Part shown: positions 1 to 8,790 of the stretch, in pieces | Position numbering within the stretch: position 1 is the first letter of the stretch | Layout: each line of letters begins with the position of its first letter | Source: Agapanthus africanus | Lineage: Eukaryota; Streptophyta; Magnoliopsida; Asparagales; Amaryllidaceae | Assembly: GCA_030015575.1 (NCBI GenBank) | Contig: JASDDO010000028.1 | Location: 24,531,154 to 24,595,153 of the forward strand | DNA length: 64,000 nt | Direction: 5' to 3' | Notes under the pieces: generated by a model | Database searches by the model: none | What the model saw: the letters and a program-made list of their open reading frames with translations, nothing else | What the model was told of the DNA's origin: nothing | Program-made: the position numbers and the translations under genes

Positions 1-1
1 C

Positions 2-784
2 ACGGCTTATCATCCACAAACAGATGGTCATTCGGAACGAACTATTCAGATCTTGGAGGATATGCTTAGAGCGTGTATGCTAGACTTCAAAGGATCGTGG
101 GAAGATCACCTACATCTTGTGGAGTTTTCGTACAACAACAGCTACCAAGCAAGCATAGGAATGACACCTTTTGCAGCATTGTATGGAAGGAAGTGTCGAT
201 CGCCATTAAGTCGGGACGACATCGGAGATAGGGAACTTCTTGGACCAGAGATGATAGTAGAGACTGTTGATGTAGTTCGTACTATCAGGGAAAAGATGCG
301 CATAGCCCAAGATCGACAGAAGCACTGGGCTGATGCAAAGAGACGACACTTAGAGTTCCAGCCAGGAGATCACGTATTCCTGAAGATATCTCCGAATCGC
401 GGAGTGATCCGATTTGGAAGACGGGGTAAGCTAAGTCCGAGATACATTGGACCGTTCGACATACTCGAACGAGTCGGTGCAGTGGCATACCGTTTAGCGC
501 TTCCACCTTCATTGGAAGGAGTGCATAATGTGTTCCACATATCTCAACTCATAAGGTATGTGAGTGACCCTAGCCATGTTCTTAATCATTCTGAGCTCAC
601 GATACAGCCCGATTTGTCTTGTGAGCAACAACCCGTGGAGATCCTGGACAGGAAGGTGAAGACACTTCGGAACAAGGAAGTTAATTTGGTTCGAGTGATG
701 TGGAGGAAAGACACTCCAGGAGAGTCCACTTGGGAAAGGGATGATGAAATGCGTACTAGATATCCAAACCTCTTTGTAAACTAG
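2..784 (+). CDS. G1 polyprotein, C-terminal part: end of integrase core and chromodomain-like tail
   Basis: An open frame runs from the first bases of the window to a TAG at 782-784; the true start is outside. It begins in the integrase core just before the catalytic Glu ([14 protein letters not shown]), so the last E of the D,D-35-E triad is present. It continues through the GPY/F-type module ([13 protein letters not shown]) into a C-terminal module with GESTWERDDE, typical of chromodomain-bearing Tekay/Del integrases. In the family this enzyme joins retrotransposon cDNA to nuclear DNA, and the chromodomain is thought to guide it to heterochromatin. The visible 260 codons have no break, unlike the other gypsy copies here. 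It ends 56 bp before the LTR, the usual spacing. Confidence 0.9.
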   Translation, partial: TAYHPQTDGHSERTIQILEDMLRACMLDFKGSWEDHLHLVEFSYNNSYQASIGMTPFAALYGRKCRSPLSRDDIGDRELLGPEMIVETVDVVRTIREKMRIAQDRQKHWADAKRRHLEFQPGDHVFLKISPNRGVIRFGRRGKLSPRYIGPFDILERVGAVAYRLALPPSLEGVHNVFHISQLIRYVSDPSHVLNHSELTIQPDLSCEQQPVEILDRKVKTLRNKEVNLVRVMWRKDTPGESTWERDDEMRTRYPNLFVN

Positions 785-824
785 TCCTCAAATAAAAGTT
801 GTAAATTTCGAGGACGAAATTTTT

Positions 825-838
825 GTAAGGAGCGTAGA
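825..838 (+). other. G1 polypurine tract
   Basis: A purine-rich run (GTAAGGAGCGTAGA) lies directly before the 3' LTR, after the motif TTTCGAGGACGAAATTT that also precedes the LTR in G2, G3 and G4. In the family it primes plus-strand DNA synthesis. G4 has AAGGAGGGTAGAT here, so G1 carries a G-to-C change. Confidence 0.7.
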
Positions 839-954
839 CCGTAACAACTCCATTTTTAATGTACAAAGAATTGATTTAAATGTAATGTATACTTGGAGTA
901 TTTATTGCGGCTGATATCTCTTTAAGTATTTATTTCACTCCATAATTACAAGAA

Positions 955-1026
955 GGAGCTTGTAGCTCATTGGTAATACCTTGCACTGCTGAACCAAGCC
1001 ACCAGAGTTCAAATCCCATGCCCCAC
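955..1026 (+). other. tRNA-like segment inside the G1 LTR (U3)
   Basis: A 72-nt block has tRNA spacing. An A-box-like TAGCTCATTGG starts 8 nt in (963-973), and a B-box-like AGTTCAAATCC starts 51 nt in (1006-1016). The ends can form an imperfect acceptor stem (GGAGCTT with ATGCCCC, 5 of 7). The anticodon arm pairs poorly, so it is not a functional tRNA gene. The same block sits in every LTR of G4 and G2, so it is an old part of the family and not a recent insertion. A tRNA-derived SINE head is a possible source. Confidence 0.6.
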
Positions 1027-1396
1027 ATTATTTTTATAATTATTTTCTTTTAAATTTTTGGAAAGTCAATAGTCAAAACGTCATAACTCACAAATCTTGA
1101 ACTGAACATAAAAAAATAAATATACCATAAATCCCCCCAGGAGACCCCCCACCCAACGGCACCCCGACTCGGCCCGACTTGGGCCGGCGCCGCCGGCCGG
1201 ACTCAGCCGGACGGCCAAGTCGTCAACACAGAAAAATTCCGTGTTGACCCGATCTTCTCACCTGCACACTTTAAATTTTTTGATCGGTTATCAATTTCTC
1301 AATAAATCCCTTTTACTCCAAAAATTTAATGATTTTTAATGTTTTTTTATATATTTTTATATTTTTTTAATTAAAACCCTAACCCTAGCCTAACCC

Positions 1397-1404
1397 TATA
1401 TAAA
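1397..1404 (+). promoter_or_regulatory. TATA box of the G1 LTR promoter, with upstream telo-boxes
   Basis: TATATAAA follows directly after repeated plant telomere-like units (AAACCCTAACCCTAG, then CTAACCC). The same arrangement occurs on the minus strand in both G4 LTRs. AAACCCTAA is a known plant promoter element (telo-box). Transcription would start about 30 bp downstream, near the CCCCTACCCTC stretch. Confidence 0.7.
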
Positions 1405-3877
1405 CACCCCTACCCTCTACCCTCTCATCCTAAATTCCTAAGTCCACTCTCCCAAAATTCCAAGAGAACTTGGTACGTCGGAAAACGAGCGAAAGGCGAA
1501 GCGCTGACGAAATCGACGGCGACTTTCCGGTGATCGTGCTAGGAGCTCTCGACGATGTTTCGACGCGCCGGAAAACCCTCTACCTCCCTCTCACTCTCTA
1601 GCGTTATCCAAACCCGTAAGTCTCTCTTTTCTACCTTTCTATTCTTTCATACAAATATGAATTTTCAAACCCGACGAAAATCGGAACAAACCGATTTCCG
1701 ATTCGGTTTTCTATCAAAACTCACTTATCACTAATTCCATAATGCTTAAACATATTCATGTTGACTACTAATCACTTAAAAATTAATTTGAACAAGTTTT
1801 CACACATGAAATGATAGCTTTTGCAATATACCGTATTTTTGCACTTAAATACCACCATATTTAGTTTATCACATTTAACCCTTTAACGTTGCTATACCTT
1901 AAAATAGATCACGAGATAATGACCCACCTCCATACACACTCATATGCAATCATAAAACGCTACCTTGAAAACTTAGAATAAGATAAATAAGATTTTATAT
2001 TAAAATACCATTTTTTCTTAATAAAACCTTTTCTAAAAGTTTTAAGTTATATACAATTTTAAAACCATATCTTTTAATAGGAAATACGAAAGTTATGGAC
2101 ATCGATCGTTTATCTAAACCTGACTTTGTGGTGTCTAGACAAGTGTGTCTAAGGCGAGTGGTTACTTAATTAGGACCACTACTTGTAGTGGAGAGCCTCC
2201 CACTCACCTGGCACTTACCTGACCGTAATTGGCGGTGAAGAGGCGATTTGAGGCTTCTAATAACTTGTCGTTTAAACCAATTAGAAATAGGCTAGTTGGC
2301 TTAGAAAACCCTAGAATCTAAAATACGGAAATTTACACCTTTTACAAATAAATACCTTATCTTTATAAAACCGTTTTCTAAATGATTAGTGTTTATTAAA
2401 TCTTTGCAAAGCTCCACTACAACCCAACTTTGGGGAACTCGTTAGGGATAGTATGGTTTATCGTGCACCCTCGGGCTTAGTAGTGCGAGATTCAGACCTC
2501 CGTAAGGAGCATTCGGTCTCGAAAGGTTTAAAATACGACATTTAAGAAAAATGAGATTTTTGGAAAATAAAATATTTATTAAAAATTATTCTGGTATAAA
2601 CAAATGTATATTTATCATTTAAACACCTATTTTATTATAAGATAAAGTTTCCACATTTTCCTAAAAATTACAAGATTAAAAGTTACATTAAAATACCATA
2701 AATTTCAAATAAATCAATATCACAAATTAATACCTTTATTTATATAATTAGGATATTTTCACTAGAAATATCACAAAATAAATCACACTCATTATAACTA
2801 TAAAGACAAATAATAAATACTTGAGGTGTATCTTGAAAACTATACAAAAGTATTTTTTACATAAAAACCCCTCAAGTTTTATAAATTATAATAAGGACCC
2901 TAACAAATATAGAATCTCGACTTACATTTCTTTTGGTCTGACTCGGGTTTGAGTCTGATTATTCCTGACTTGAATATGATTCAAGTCAATCTATATTCTT
3001 TAATATTCCAACTCAATATGAACACATGAATCCCAGAATTCAGTTAACATTCTATACAACTTGACTGAACCAAACCATGGATATACATCCATTATTCCGT
3101 TATTCCATTTACCTGATTATGCAGTTACAATATGTTTACTGATATCATGGTTTTGGTCAGTCATCCAACTTACACAATACAATACAACAATACTATCAAA
3201 ATACTACGGGGTTTAAGGGGTAGATTGGTACGGAAGGTGTTAAAGGTGGCACGAGGTGGTCAGATTAAGACACTTAACCTATATTCCATTGCTGTTGTAC
3301 CGTGTCTTAACGGTTCCTTGTACATTCCGTTTGCCCTGGTCTCTAGCATATAGAGACCCCTCTCGTATACACTGGCATCCTTCTGTACCAAGCTACAAAC
3401 AACAACGTTAACACAATATTTTACAATCTCTTTAGAAAATACCTCTTATTCTGTCTTTTCTAATTCTTCATTATCTTTGGGACTTACCGAGCGACCTGTT
3501 CGCTGACGACATTCTATTTCTTTCTTCTTTGAATGTCGTCAGGTGCTTTGGACCCGGCAGAGATCGAGCCCACCGGCGAAGACTTGGATTAGTTTCACGA
3601 AGACCCCGAGCTCTAGACATTGTACCTTGTTCTATTCAGTATTTTCATTTCATGTTATGCCATTGTTTAGGCATCGCTTTTCATTTCAGTTGTATTTACT
3701 TTTCATGCATTGTACAAAAGAATGTTATTAATAAAGTTGTTGTTATTTCTATATCTCTTATCTCTTGTGATTTACTTTTATATTGCTCAGATACGCTTAG
3801 CGTATGTACTTCTAAGTATATACGTAGTAGACCTTGTCGCGTCCCCTTCGCCGTACACCGGGAAGCGGGGCGTTACA

Positions 3878-3882
3878 CGTCA
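3878..3882. other. Right target-site duplication of G1 (CGTCA), inferred
   Basis: The 5 bp after the G1 LTR belong to the interrupted LTR of element A. The uninterrupted A LTR reads GGGACCCGTCACTTC at about 14446-14460. The partner copy lies left of the window, so the duplication is inferred. Confidence 0.5.
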
Positions 3883-4860
3883 CCTCTCTGAAGACGACAA
3901 ATATCAGAGGAGTTCGGAGATGTACCCATGAACCGGGTGTAAATTGGTTTAATAGAGCAGTCGTGCTCAGTCAATTTTAATTTGAGGACTTATGGCCATG
4001 ATTGGGTTAAGTCCAGTTGAAAATATTCAAGATTGTATTTGCTTTTGGCCTGTTAGGCCTTTATTAGGGCTTTTCCCCTGTTTATTAATGCAGTGCATTT
4101 TTTCTGGCCTATTAGGCCCTTTTAATTGGGCTCTGCCCTTTTTAATAGTGCATGGCACTTTTGTTTGGTCTGATAGACCTTTTTTTTATTGGGCTTTGCC
4201 CTTGATAATGCATTGCATTAAATGCTCTGACAGCGCTTCACGTGGCTTGTCAGACGCTTTGCGCCAATTAAGGAGCGCAAGGAGCAAACTCATGTGGAGG
4301 TGACACGTGTCACGCTCTGGTGAGCGCATGTCTGCTAACGCAGTGCGCTGCGACAGTGCGCTGCGCTGTTGTGCTGCTGACACGTGGTGCGCTCTGGTGA
4401 CTTGCGCCAATTTAAGAGAGCAGTGCTCATATTTAGAAGCGCATAGCGCAGTCTGTTCTGGGGCCGACACATGGCACTCTCTGGTGGCTTGCGCCAACCC
4501 AAGAGCGCAACAGTGCAATTTTTTCAAATGCAAGGCACTGTTCAATATCTTAATCCAATTTTGGATCAAAGAAGAGAATATTTTAAGATTCCAGAACCAA
4601 TGGTTCATCAAAAGGCAATGCATTTATGTAGATCAGAAAGATCTAAAGAAGAAGTAAATTACTTCTTTTTATTATTATATTTTTTTTATTCAAGATCTTG
4701 ATCTTGTTTTTAGATCACTGATCTTTTTAGAAGAAAATTCTTCTTTTATTCAAAGGTTTTTACTTTTTTCTTTCTCTGAGTTCTTTCAAAGTTTTCAGAA
4801 GATTTCTCTGAGTTCTTTCTGTGTTAATCTCAATGTGTTTTAGACTTGGAGTCTAGGGAC

Positions 4861-4869
4861 CTTTATATA
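4861..4869 (-). promoter_or_regulatory. TATA box in the element A 3' LTR copy
   Basis: On the minus strand this reads TATATAAAG, in the transcription direction of element A. The paired LTR has the same box at 15451-15458. Upstream, at higher coordinates, lie three CACGTG cores. Confidence 0.6.
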
Positions 4870-5411
4870 GTGCCAATTGATTTGTTAAATCAGTTAAAAA
4901 GATCTTTCTCTGAGTGATTTAGGGATTTTTCCCTACCGTTGGATCTTTGATCCAAGGGCTCCTGTTTTATAGAAGAGAATCTTATTGTTTTAATAAGATT
5001 AGAAAGATCTTTCCAGAATTTTTCTGTTTTAGTGCTGGCACAGCTGGCGCAAACTGCGCTTAACACGTGTCATGCAGCGCAGAGTGCAGCGCAACTGCGC
5101 TGACACGTGTCGCGCAGCACAGAGCGCAGATTAGTTGAAGCGTTGCTTCCTTTGTTAAAATTTGAATTTTAAACAGAGCCTTGCTCTGATTGGGTGCGCT
5201 TCCTTAGGCGCAAAGCTCCTTGCGCTGGCATGTCTGCTTTAGACACGTGGCGCATTGCGCGCAGCGCAAGGAATCTGAAGTGTTGCTTCAATTATTTTAA
5301 CTTTAATTTTAATTTCAAAGCAGAGCTTTGCTATGATTGGGGGAAACAGAAGTGTTGCTTCGTTTCCCGCCTTGGAATTTGAACAGAGCTTTGTTCTGAT
5401 TGGGGTAAACA

Positions 5412-5424
5412 AATGCCCCCCCAC
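5412..5424 (-). other. Element A polypurine tract
   Basis: On the minus strand GGTGGGGGGGCATT directly precedes the LTR start TGTTTACC. Element B has the close match AGTGGGGGGCATT before its own 3' LTR, which confirms orientation and boundary in both. Confidence 0.8.
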
Positions 5425-5517
5425 CGTTGCGCTTACGCGGCCCCAAACGTGAGCGCAGCGGTGGCAGAATTCCAACCATCGCGCCATCTTTTGGAAGTTG
5501 AAACGGCTGTCAATGCC

Positions 5518-5525
5518 TATAAATA
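5518..5525 (+). promoter_or_regulatory. TATA box of the antisense gene in element A
   Basis: TATAAATA on the + strand, within GCCTATAAATAGGACC, lies 107 bp outside the LTR edge and points away from it, against the transcription of element A. A promoter, a 5' splice site and an ORF follow in the order expected for a small spliced gene. Confidence 0.6.
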
Positions 5526-5636
5526 GGACCTTTGGCCCCCTAGATGATTTTCATCTCTTCATATGAATTTTTATTCAGAGCCTTGCTCTTTTGTTCAAGC
5601 ATTTTTAAGAGTTGAAACTCTGAAGAATTTTTTTAG

Positions 5637-5961
5637 GTAAAAATTAAATTAGATTAAATTAAATCAATTTTAAGAGCCTTGCTCTCAATAGATCCCTGAT
5701 CTAAAGAAAACCTATTTAGGGTTTCACTAGAAGAGCTTTTTTCTAGGGATCTAAAGAGAACTAAAGAGAACCCTATTAGAGTTCCAATAATAGAGTCTTT
5801 ACTCTCTAAGCAAAGCTTTCAATGTTCTCAGGGGATTTTCTTCAAATTCTCCTCATAATTTTGACAGGTGTCACTCCTGTTTGCAGAGCATTGCTCTCGA
5901 GGAGTTTAACTCCCTGTGTCTTTTTTTCTCATTGCTAATCTTCCAATGATGTTTCTTTCAG
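5637..5961 (+). other. Candidate 5'UTR intron of the antisense gene (325 bp)
   Basis: The donor AG|GTAAAAATT lies at 5637 and the acceptor TTTCTTTCAG ends at 5961, 5 bp before the ORF's ATG. A plant-like branch site (TGCTAATC, about 24 nt upstream of the acceptor) and a pyrimidine-rich tract are present, and the interval is T-rich as plant introns are. Splicing would remove an upstream in-frame ATG at 5916, which makes the ATG at 5967 the likelier start. Confidence 0.55.
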
Positions 5962-5966
5962 GCATT

Positions 5967-6473
5967 ATGGCTGTTCATTTATACATTTTGCACGAATTCA
6001 TTACCTACGAGGATATCCGCGTACAGGGCCGTCACCAAAACCAAGAGTTTACTGATGCCCAGTGTGCGGAGATTATGGGTCGTCTGCATGCACGCGTTGT
6101 TTGGTTGCTTCCTCGCCGTTTTGCTCTCTTGAAAGTCGTGCTGGGAGCAATTTGGAGAGCACTTCCAGGGTTTTACGAGGCCATGCCGCTTAATACGCTG
6201 GATGATGGCGAAGAAAAGGCGCATTCAGTGTACCTGTCGGGGCTGATCTCGAAGAAACGACGAGATAGCCTCATTGACATTCTGCATCAAATTTTTCAAC
6301 AGACGACGATAATTGCTGCTTATCGAAGGATGGGGCGCCTTGCCGAAGATCTTGACACGCGTGAGCGCGAGAGGATGCACACGAGAATGATCAGAAAGGC
6401 CAGAAAGACTCTATATGGCCTTACTTTCGAATTCCTTAATCCATGCCCTGGATCTGAGGTTTTGCCATTGTAA
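5967..6473 (+). CDS. Unrecognised 168-codon protein encoded antisense in element A
   Basis: The ORF is open from the ATG at 5967 to TAA at 6471-6473. The frame extends 17 codons further upstream to 5916, but that part lies in the candidate intron. I do not recognise the product and see no catalytic motif. The N-terminal part is hydrophobic-aromatic (MAVHLYILHEFITYEDIRVQ). The middle is helical, with WLLPRRFALLKVVLGAIW. The C-terminal third is basic and probably alpha-helical (RRMGRLAEDLDTRERERMHT), ending in a neutral tail. There is no signal peptide or clear membrane span. It lies between the last hairpin cassette and the polypurine tract, antisense to gag. Extra antisense ORFs near the 3' end are known in some Tat-lineage elements, and a captured host gene fragment is the alternative. 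The frame is intact although gag has four stops. Confidence 0.6.
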   Translation: MAVHLYILHEFITYEDIRVQGRHQNQEFTDAQCAEIMGRLHARVVWLLPRRFALLKVVLGAIWRALPGFYEAMPLNTLDDGEEKAHSVYLSGLISKKRRDSLIDILHQIFQQTTIIAAYRRMGRLAEDLDTRERERMHTRMIRKARKTLYGLTFEFLNPCPGSEVLPL

Positions 6474-6690
6474 ACATTTCAATAATGCTGCTTTTGTTTA
6501 TTGCCCTCATTGATGTAAGAATTTTCCGAGTATGAATGAAAAATCTTTTGCCTCCTTCCTTTTATTTTCTGCTTTGCTATTGGCATATTCTTCAAGTAAG
6601 CATAGCCTGTAAGCGATATAGAACATTCTGTCTTGAATATCTTGGGGAGTAGTGATGGCTTAGGAAGCAGGTTCAGGTCTGCTACCTAAA
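6474..6690. other. 3' flank of the antisense ORF
   Basis: AT-rich sequence with a possible plant polyadenylation region (AATGAAAAAT near 6534). No ORF or repeat is visible before the hairpin cassettes start. Confidence 0.4.
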
Positions 6691-7110
6691 GCTTTTCAAC
6701 TTCATGAGCCGTGAGGGTCTCACAAAGACTTTTCTCCCTATGGATCGAGAGGATCTCATAGGTGTATTTTCTCCTTAGGGGTCGTGAGGACTCCTAAGTG
6801 TGTTTTCTCTTGAGAGTCGTAAGGATCCCACAAGAGAATTTTCCCTCTTACGAGTCGAGATGACCCGTAAGCGGTTGTTTCCCTCCTTGTCGAGATTCGA
6901 CTTTGGAAAGTGTGACCCGTGAATAGTATGCAAGAGTCTATTTTGGACCGACTTGCAGGGTCCCAGTGCTTAGGAAACAGGTTTTTTGATCCCCGCTGCC
7001 TAAGGCTTTTCCTCACGAGTCAAAACATTTCGAGTAGTTCTCGTAAAGACACTAATTTCCTCACGAGTCGAGACGAATCGAGCATTTCTCGTAATAGTAT
7101 CCTAACGTCA
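6690..7110 (-). repeat. Element A hairpin cassette, copy next to the antisense gene
   Basis: Successive imperfect inverted repeats of about 25-28 nt are separated by TTTTCTCC-type spacers. Read on + they have these arms: TTCATGAG/CTCACAAA, CCTATGGATC/GATCTCATAGG, CTTAGGGGTC/GACTCCTAAG, CTCTTGAG/CCACAAGAG and CTTACGAGTC/GACCCGTAAG. The loop is nearly constant (GTGAG, GAGAG, GTAAG) while the outer arms differ between hairpins but pair within each. About 7010-7110 holds two degenerate units (CACGAGTC...TCTCGTAA). The same five hairpins recur in order in element B. Confidence 0.75.
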
Positions 7111-7380
7111 CAGTTAACCTCTGCTCTTTACGACAGAGGTCCGTTAGGGTCTGTGGTACTTAGGGTTTTGTCCGTCGTACCATCGCGTTGGCTGATGTAT
7201 TCCTCGATAGGCGATTTTGCTGTTCGAGTAGCCTTGCGACTGTCGTGTCTCTGATCCCTTCGGGGGCTGGACAAGACGTCTTCAAGTAATCTTCCAGGTA
7301 ATATTACCATCGAAAGAGAAAGCGTAGGGATATTCCATGTCACTTTTTACTTGAGGTTAGGCTCATTTTGGAGAGCCCCG

Positions 7381-8300
7381 ATGAGTCATAACCACTCCGT
7401 GCTGGTGTGGGATGATCTCCGATAGTCTTTCAGGCTTTATATGACTTGCCGTCAAGATCCTGAAGCTAGGAATTTGGCCTTTGCTTCGTTTGCTGGCATT
7501 ACGTCCTCTATATCGAGACGAATGTCGCGGTTGTCTCTAGGTTGTTGGTGAACCGTCGAGATTTGGAACTAGGGACTTTGCCGTGGCTCCGCTGTTTGAT
7601 TGTCGCGTCTGAATCCTGTTGGAGGAAGAACGCTGGGGTGACATCTCGTCTGCTGTATCGAGACGAACGTCGAGGTGGTGACCACTCCGCACTGGTGAAA
7701 GATGATCTCCGATTGTCTTTCAGGCTTTATATGACTTGCCGTTAAGACCCTGAAGTTAGGAATTTGGCCTTTGCATCATTTGCTGGCATTACATCCTCTA
7801 TATCGAGACGAATGTCGCGGTTGTCTCTTGGTTGTTGGTGAACCGTCGAGGTTTGGAACTAGGGACTTTGCCGTGGCTCCGCTGTTTGATTGTCGCGTCT
7901 GAATCCTGTTGGAGGAAGAACGCTGGGGTGACATCTTGTCTGCTGTATCGAGACGAACGTCGAGGTGGTGACCACTCCGCACTGGTGTGAGATGATCTCC
8001 GGTTGTCTTTCAGGCTTTATATGACTTGTCGTTAAGACCTTGAAGCTAGGAATTTAGCCTTCGCTTCGTTTGCTGGCATTGCGTCCTCTATATCGAGACG
8101 AATGTCGCGGTTGTCTCTAGGTTGTTGGTGAACCGTAGAGGTTTGGAACTAGGGACTTTGTCGTGGCTCCACTGTTTGATGAAGTTGTGTCTGCTGTGTC
8201 GAGACGAACGTCGAGGTGGTGACCATTCCGCACTGGTGTGAGATGATCTCCGGTTGTCTTTCAGGCTTTATATGACTTGCCGTTAAGACTCTGAAGCTAG
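7381..8300. repeat. 290-bp tandem repeat in element A (about 3 copies)
   Basis: The markers TATCGAGACGAATGTCGCGG (7511, 7801, 8091) and CAGGCTTTATATGACTTGCC (7431, 7721, 8011) recur at exactly 290 bp. The last copy is shortened by about 39 bp (next CAGGCTTTA at 8262). The ORFs at 7542-7745 and 7776-7982 lie inside repeat units and are not credible genes. Related sequence at lower copy number is seen in element B near 34260-34420, on the opposite strand. Confidence 0.9.
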
Positions 8301-8790
8301 GTATTTGGCCTTCGCTTCGTTTGTTTTGTCATATCCAAATCCTGTTGGAGGAAGGACATTGTTGTTGACATTGCGTCTGCTGTAACGAGCCGAATGCTGA
8401 GGTGGAGCTGGGATTTTGCCGTCACTCCGCTTTACTGACAATGGGGTCTTTTTTTGACGTTGCATCTACATCCTGCTGGACTGCGAAGGAACGCCGTTGT
8501 TGACATCTCGTCTGCTGTATCGAGACGAATGTTGAGGTGAAACTGGGATTTTGCCGTCGCTTCGCTTTGTTTCGACCGCGAGGTCTTTTTTTGGCGTTGT
8601 GTCTGCATCTTGCTGGACTGCGAAGGAACGCCGTTGTTGACATCTCGTCTGCTGTATCGAGACGAATGTTGAGGTGAAGCTGGTATTTTGCTGTCGCTTC
8701 GCTTTGTTTCGACCGCGAGGTCTTTTGTTGGCGTTATATCTGCATCTTGATGGACTACGAAGGAACGCCTTTGTGTATTCTTAGGCTGTA
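8300..8790. repeat. 137-bp tandem repeat in element A (about 3 copies)
   Basis: The marker GGACTGCGAAGGAACGCC recurs with its ACGCC at 8491, 8628 and 8765, so the period is 137 bp. Units carry CTGTATCGAGACGAATGTTG and the variable text GACCGCGAGGTCTTTT. They share motifs with the 290-bp units and with the roughly 100-bp repeats of element B (CAGCAGGATG and similar on the other strand). Confidence 0.85.

Larger units (their letters stand above)
1..3877 (+). mobile_element. G1: Ty3/gypsy (Tekay/Del-type) element, 3' part only
   Basis: The window opens inside the integrase of a + strand Ty3/gypsy element and holds the end of its polyprotein, a polypurine tract and one complete 3' LTR. The LTR belongs to the same family as the LTRs of G4: the same first bases after TG (TAACAACTCC), the same 72-nt tRNA-like block, the same telomere-like stretch before the TATA box and the same GCGGGGCGT end. 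G1 interrupts the 3' LTR of element A, which resumes at 3878. The 5' LTR, gag, protease and RT lie left of the window, so completeness and the left target duplication cannot be judged. Confidence 0.93.
840..3877 (+). repeat. G1 3' LTR (about 3.04 kb)
   Basis: Start and end were set by comparison with the G4 LTRs, which begin TGTAACAACTCC and end GCGTGACA. Here the first base pair has decayed from TG to CG, and the end reads GGGGCGTTACA. U3 contains a tRNA-like segment (955-1026), a GC-rich palindromic patch (about 1150-1225) and a telo-box cluster before a TATA box at 1397. The rest, about 1430-3860, is AT-rich R/U5 sequence without a credible gene; short ORFs inside it (for example 3132-3353 and 3529-3891) recur only as LTR sequence. 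Confidence 0.88.
3878..5411 (-). repeat. Element A 3' LTR, partial (cut by G1)
   Basis: This stretch matches 14452-16011 almost base for base and ends at 5411 with GGGGTAAACA, the complement of the LTR start TGTTTACCCC. The remaining U5 end of the LTR (counterpart of 13709-14451) lies on the other side of G1, outside the window. It carries the minus-strand TATA box (4861-4869) and G-box motifs (ACACGTGT or ACACGTGG) near 5062, 5103 and 5245 upstream of it. Short ORFs in this stretch are not credible genes. Confidence 0.88.

Noticed and set aside
955-1026. A genuine tRNA gene
   Set aside because: The A and B boxes are present but the acceptor and anticodon arms pair poorly, and the block is embedded in LTRs at a fixed place. 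Reported as tRNA-like only.
3529-3891. ORF cluster at the end of the G1 LTR
   Set aside because: It crosses the LTR/element A junction and is open in several frames. Related LTRs (48510-48900) do not keep the frame.
4186-4657. ORFs on both strands in the element A LTR (also 14776-15432)
   Set aside because: They arise from GCGC-rich U5 repeats. Both LTR copies show them with different ends.
7542-7982. Short genes within the 290-bp repeats
   Set aside because: The ORFs differ between repeat copies and lie on both strands.
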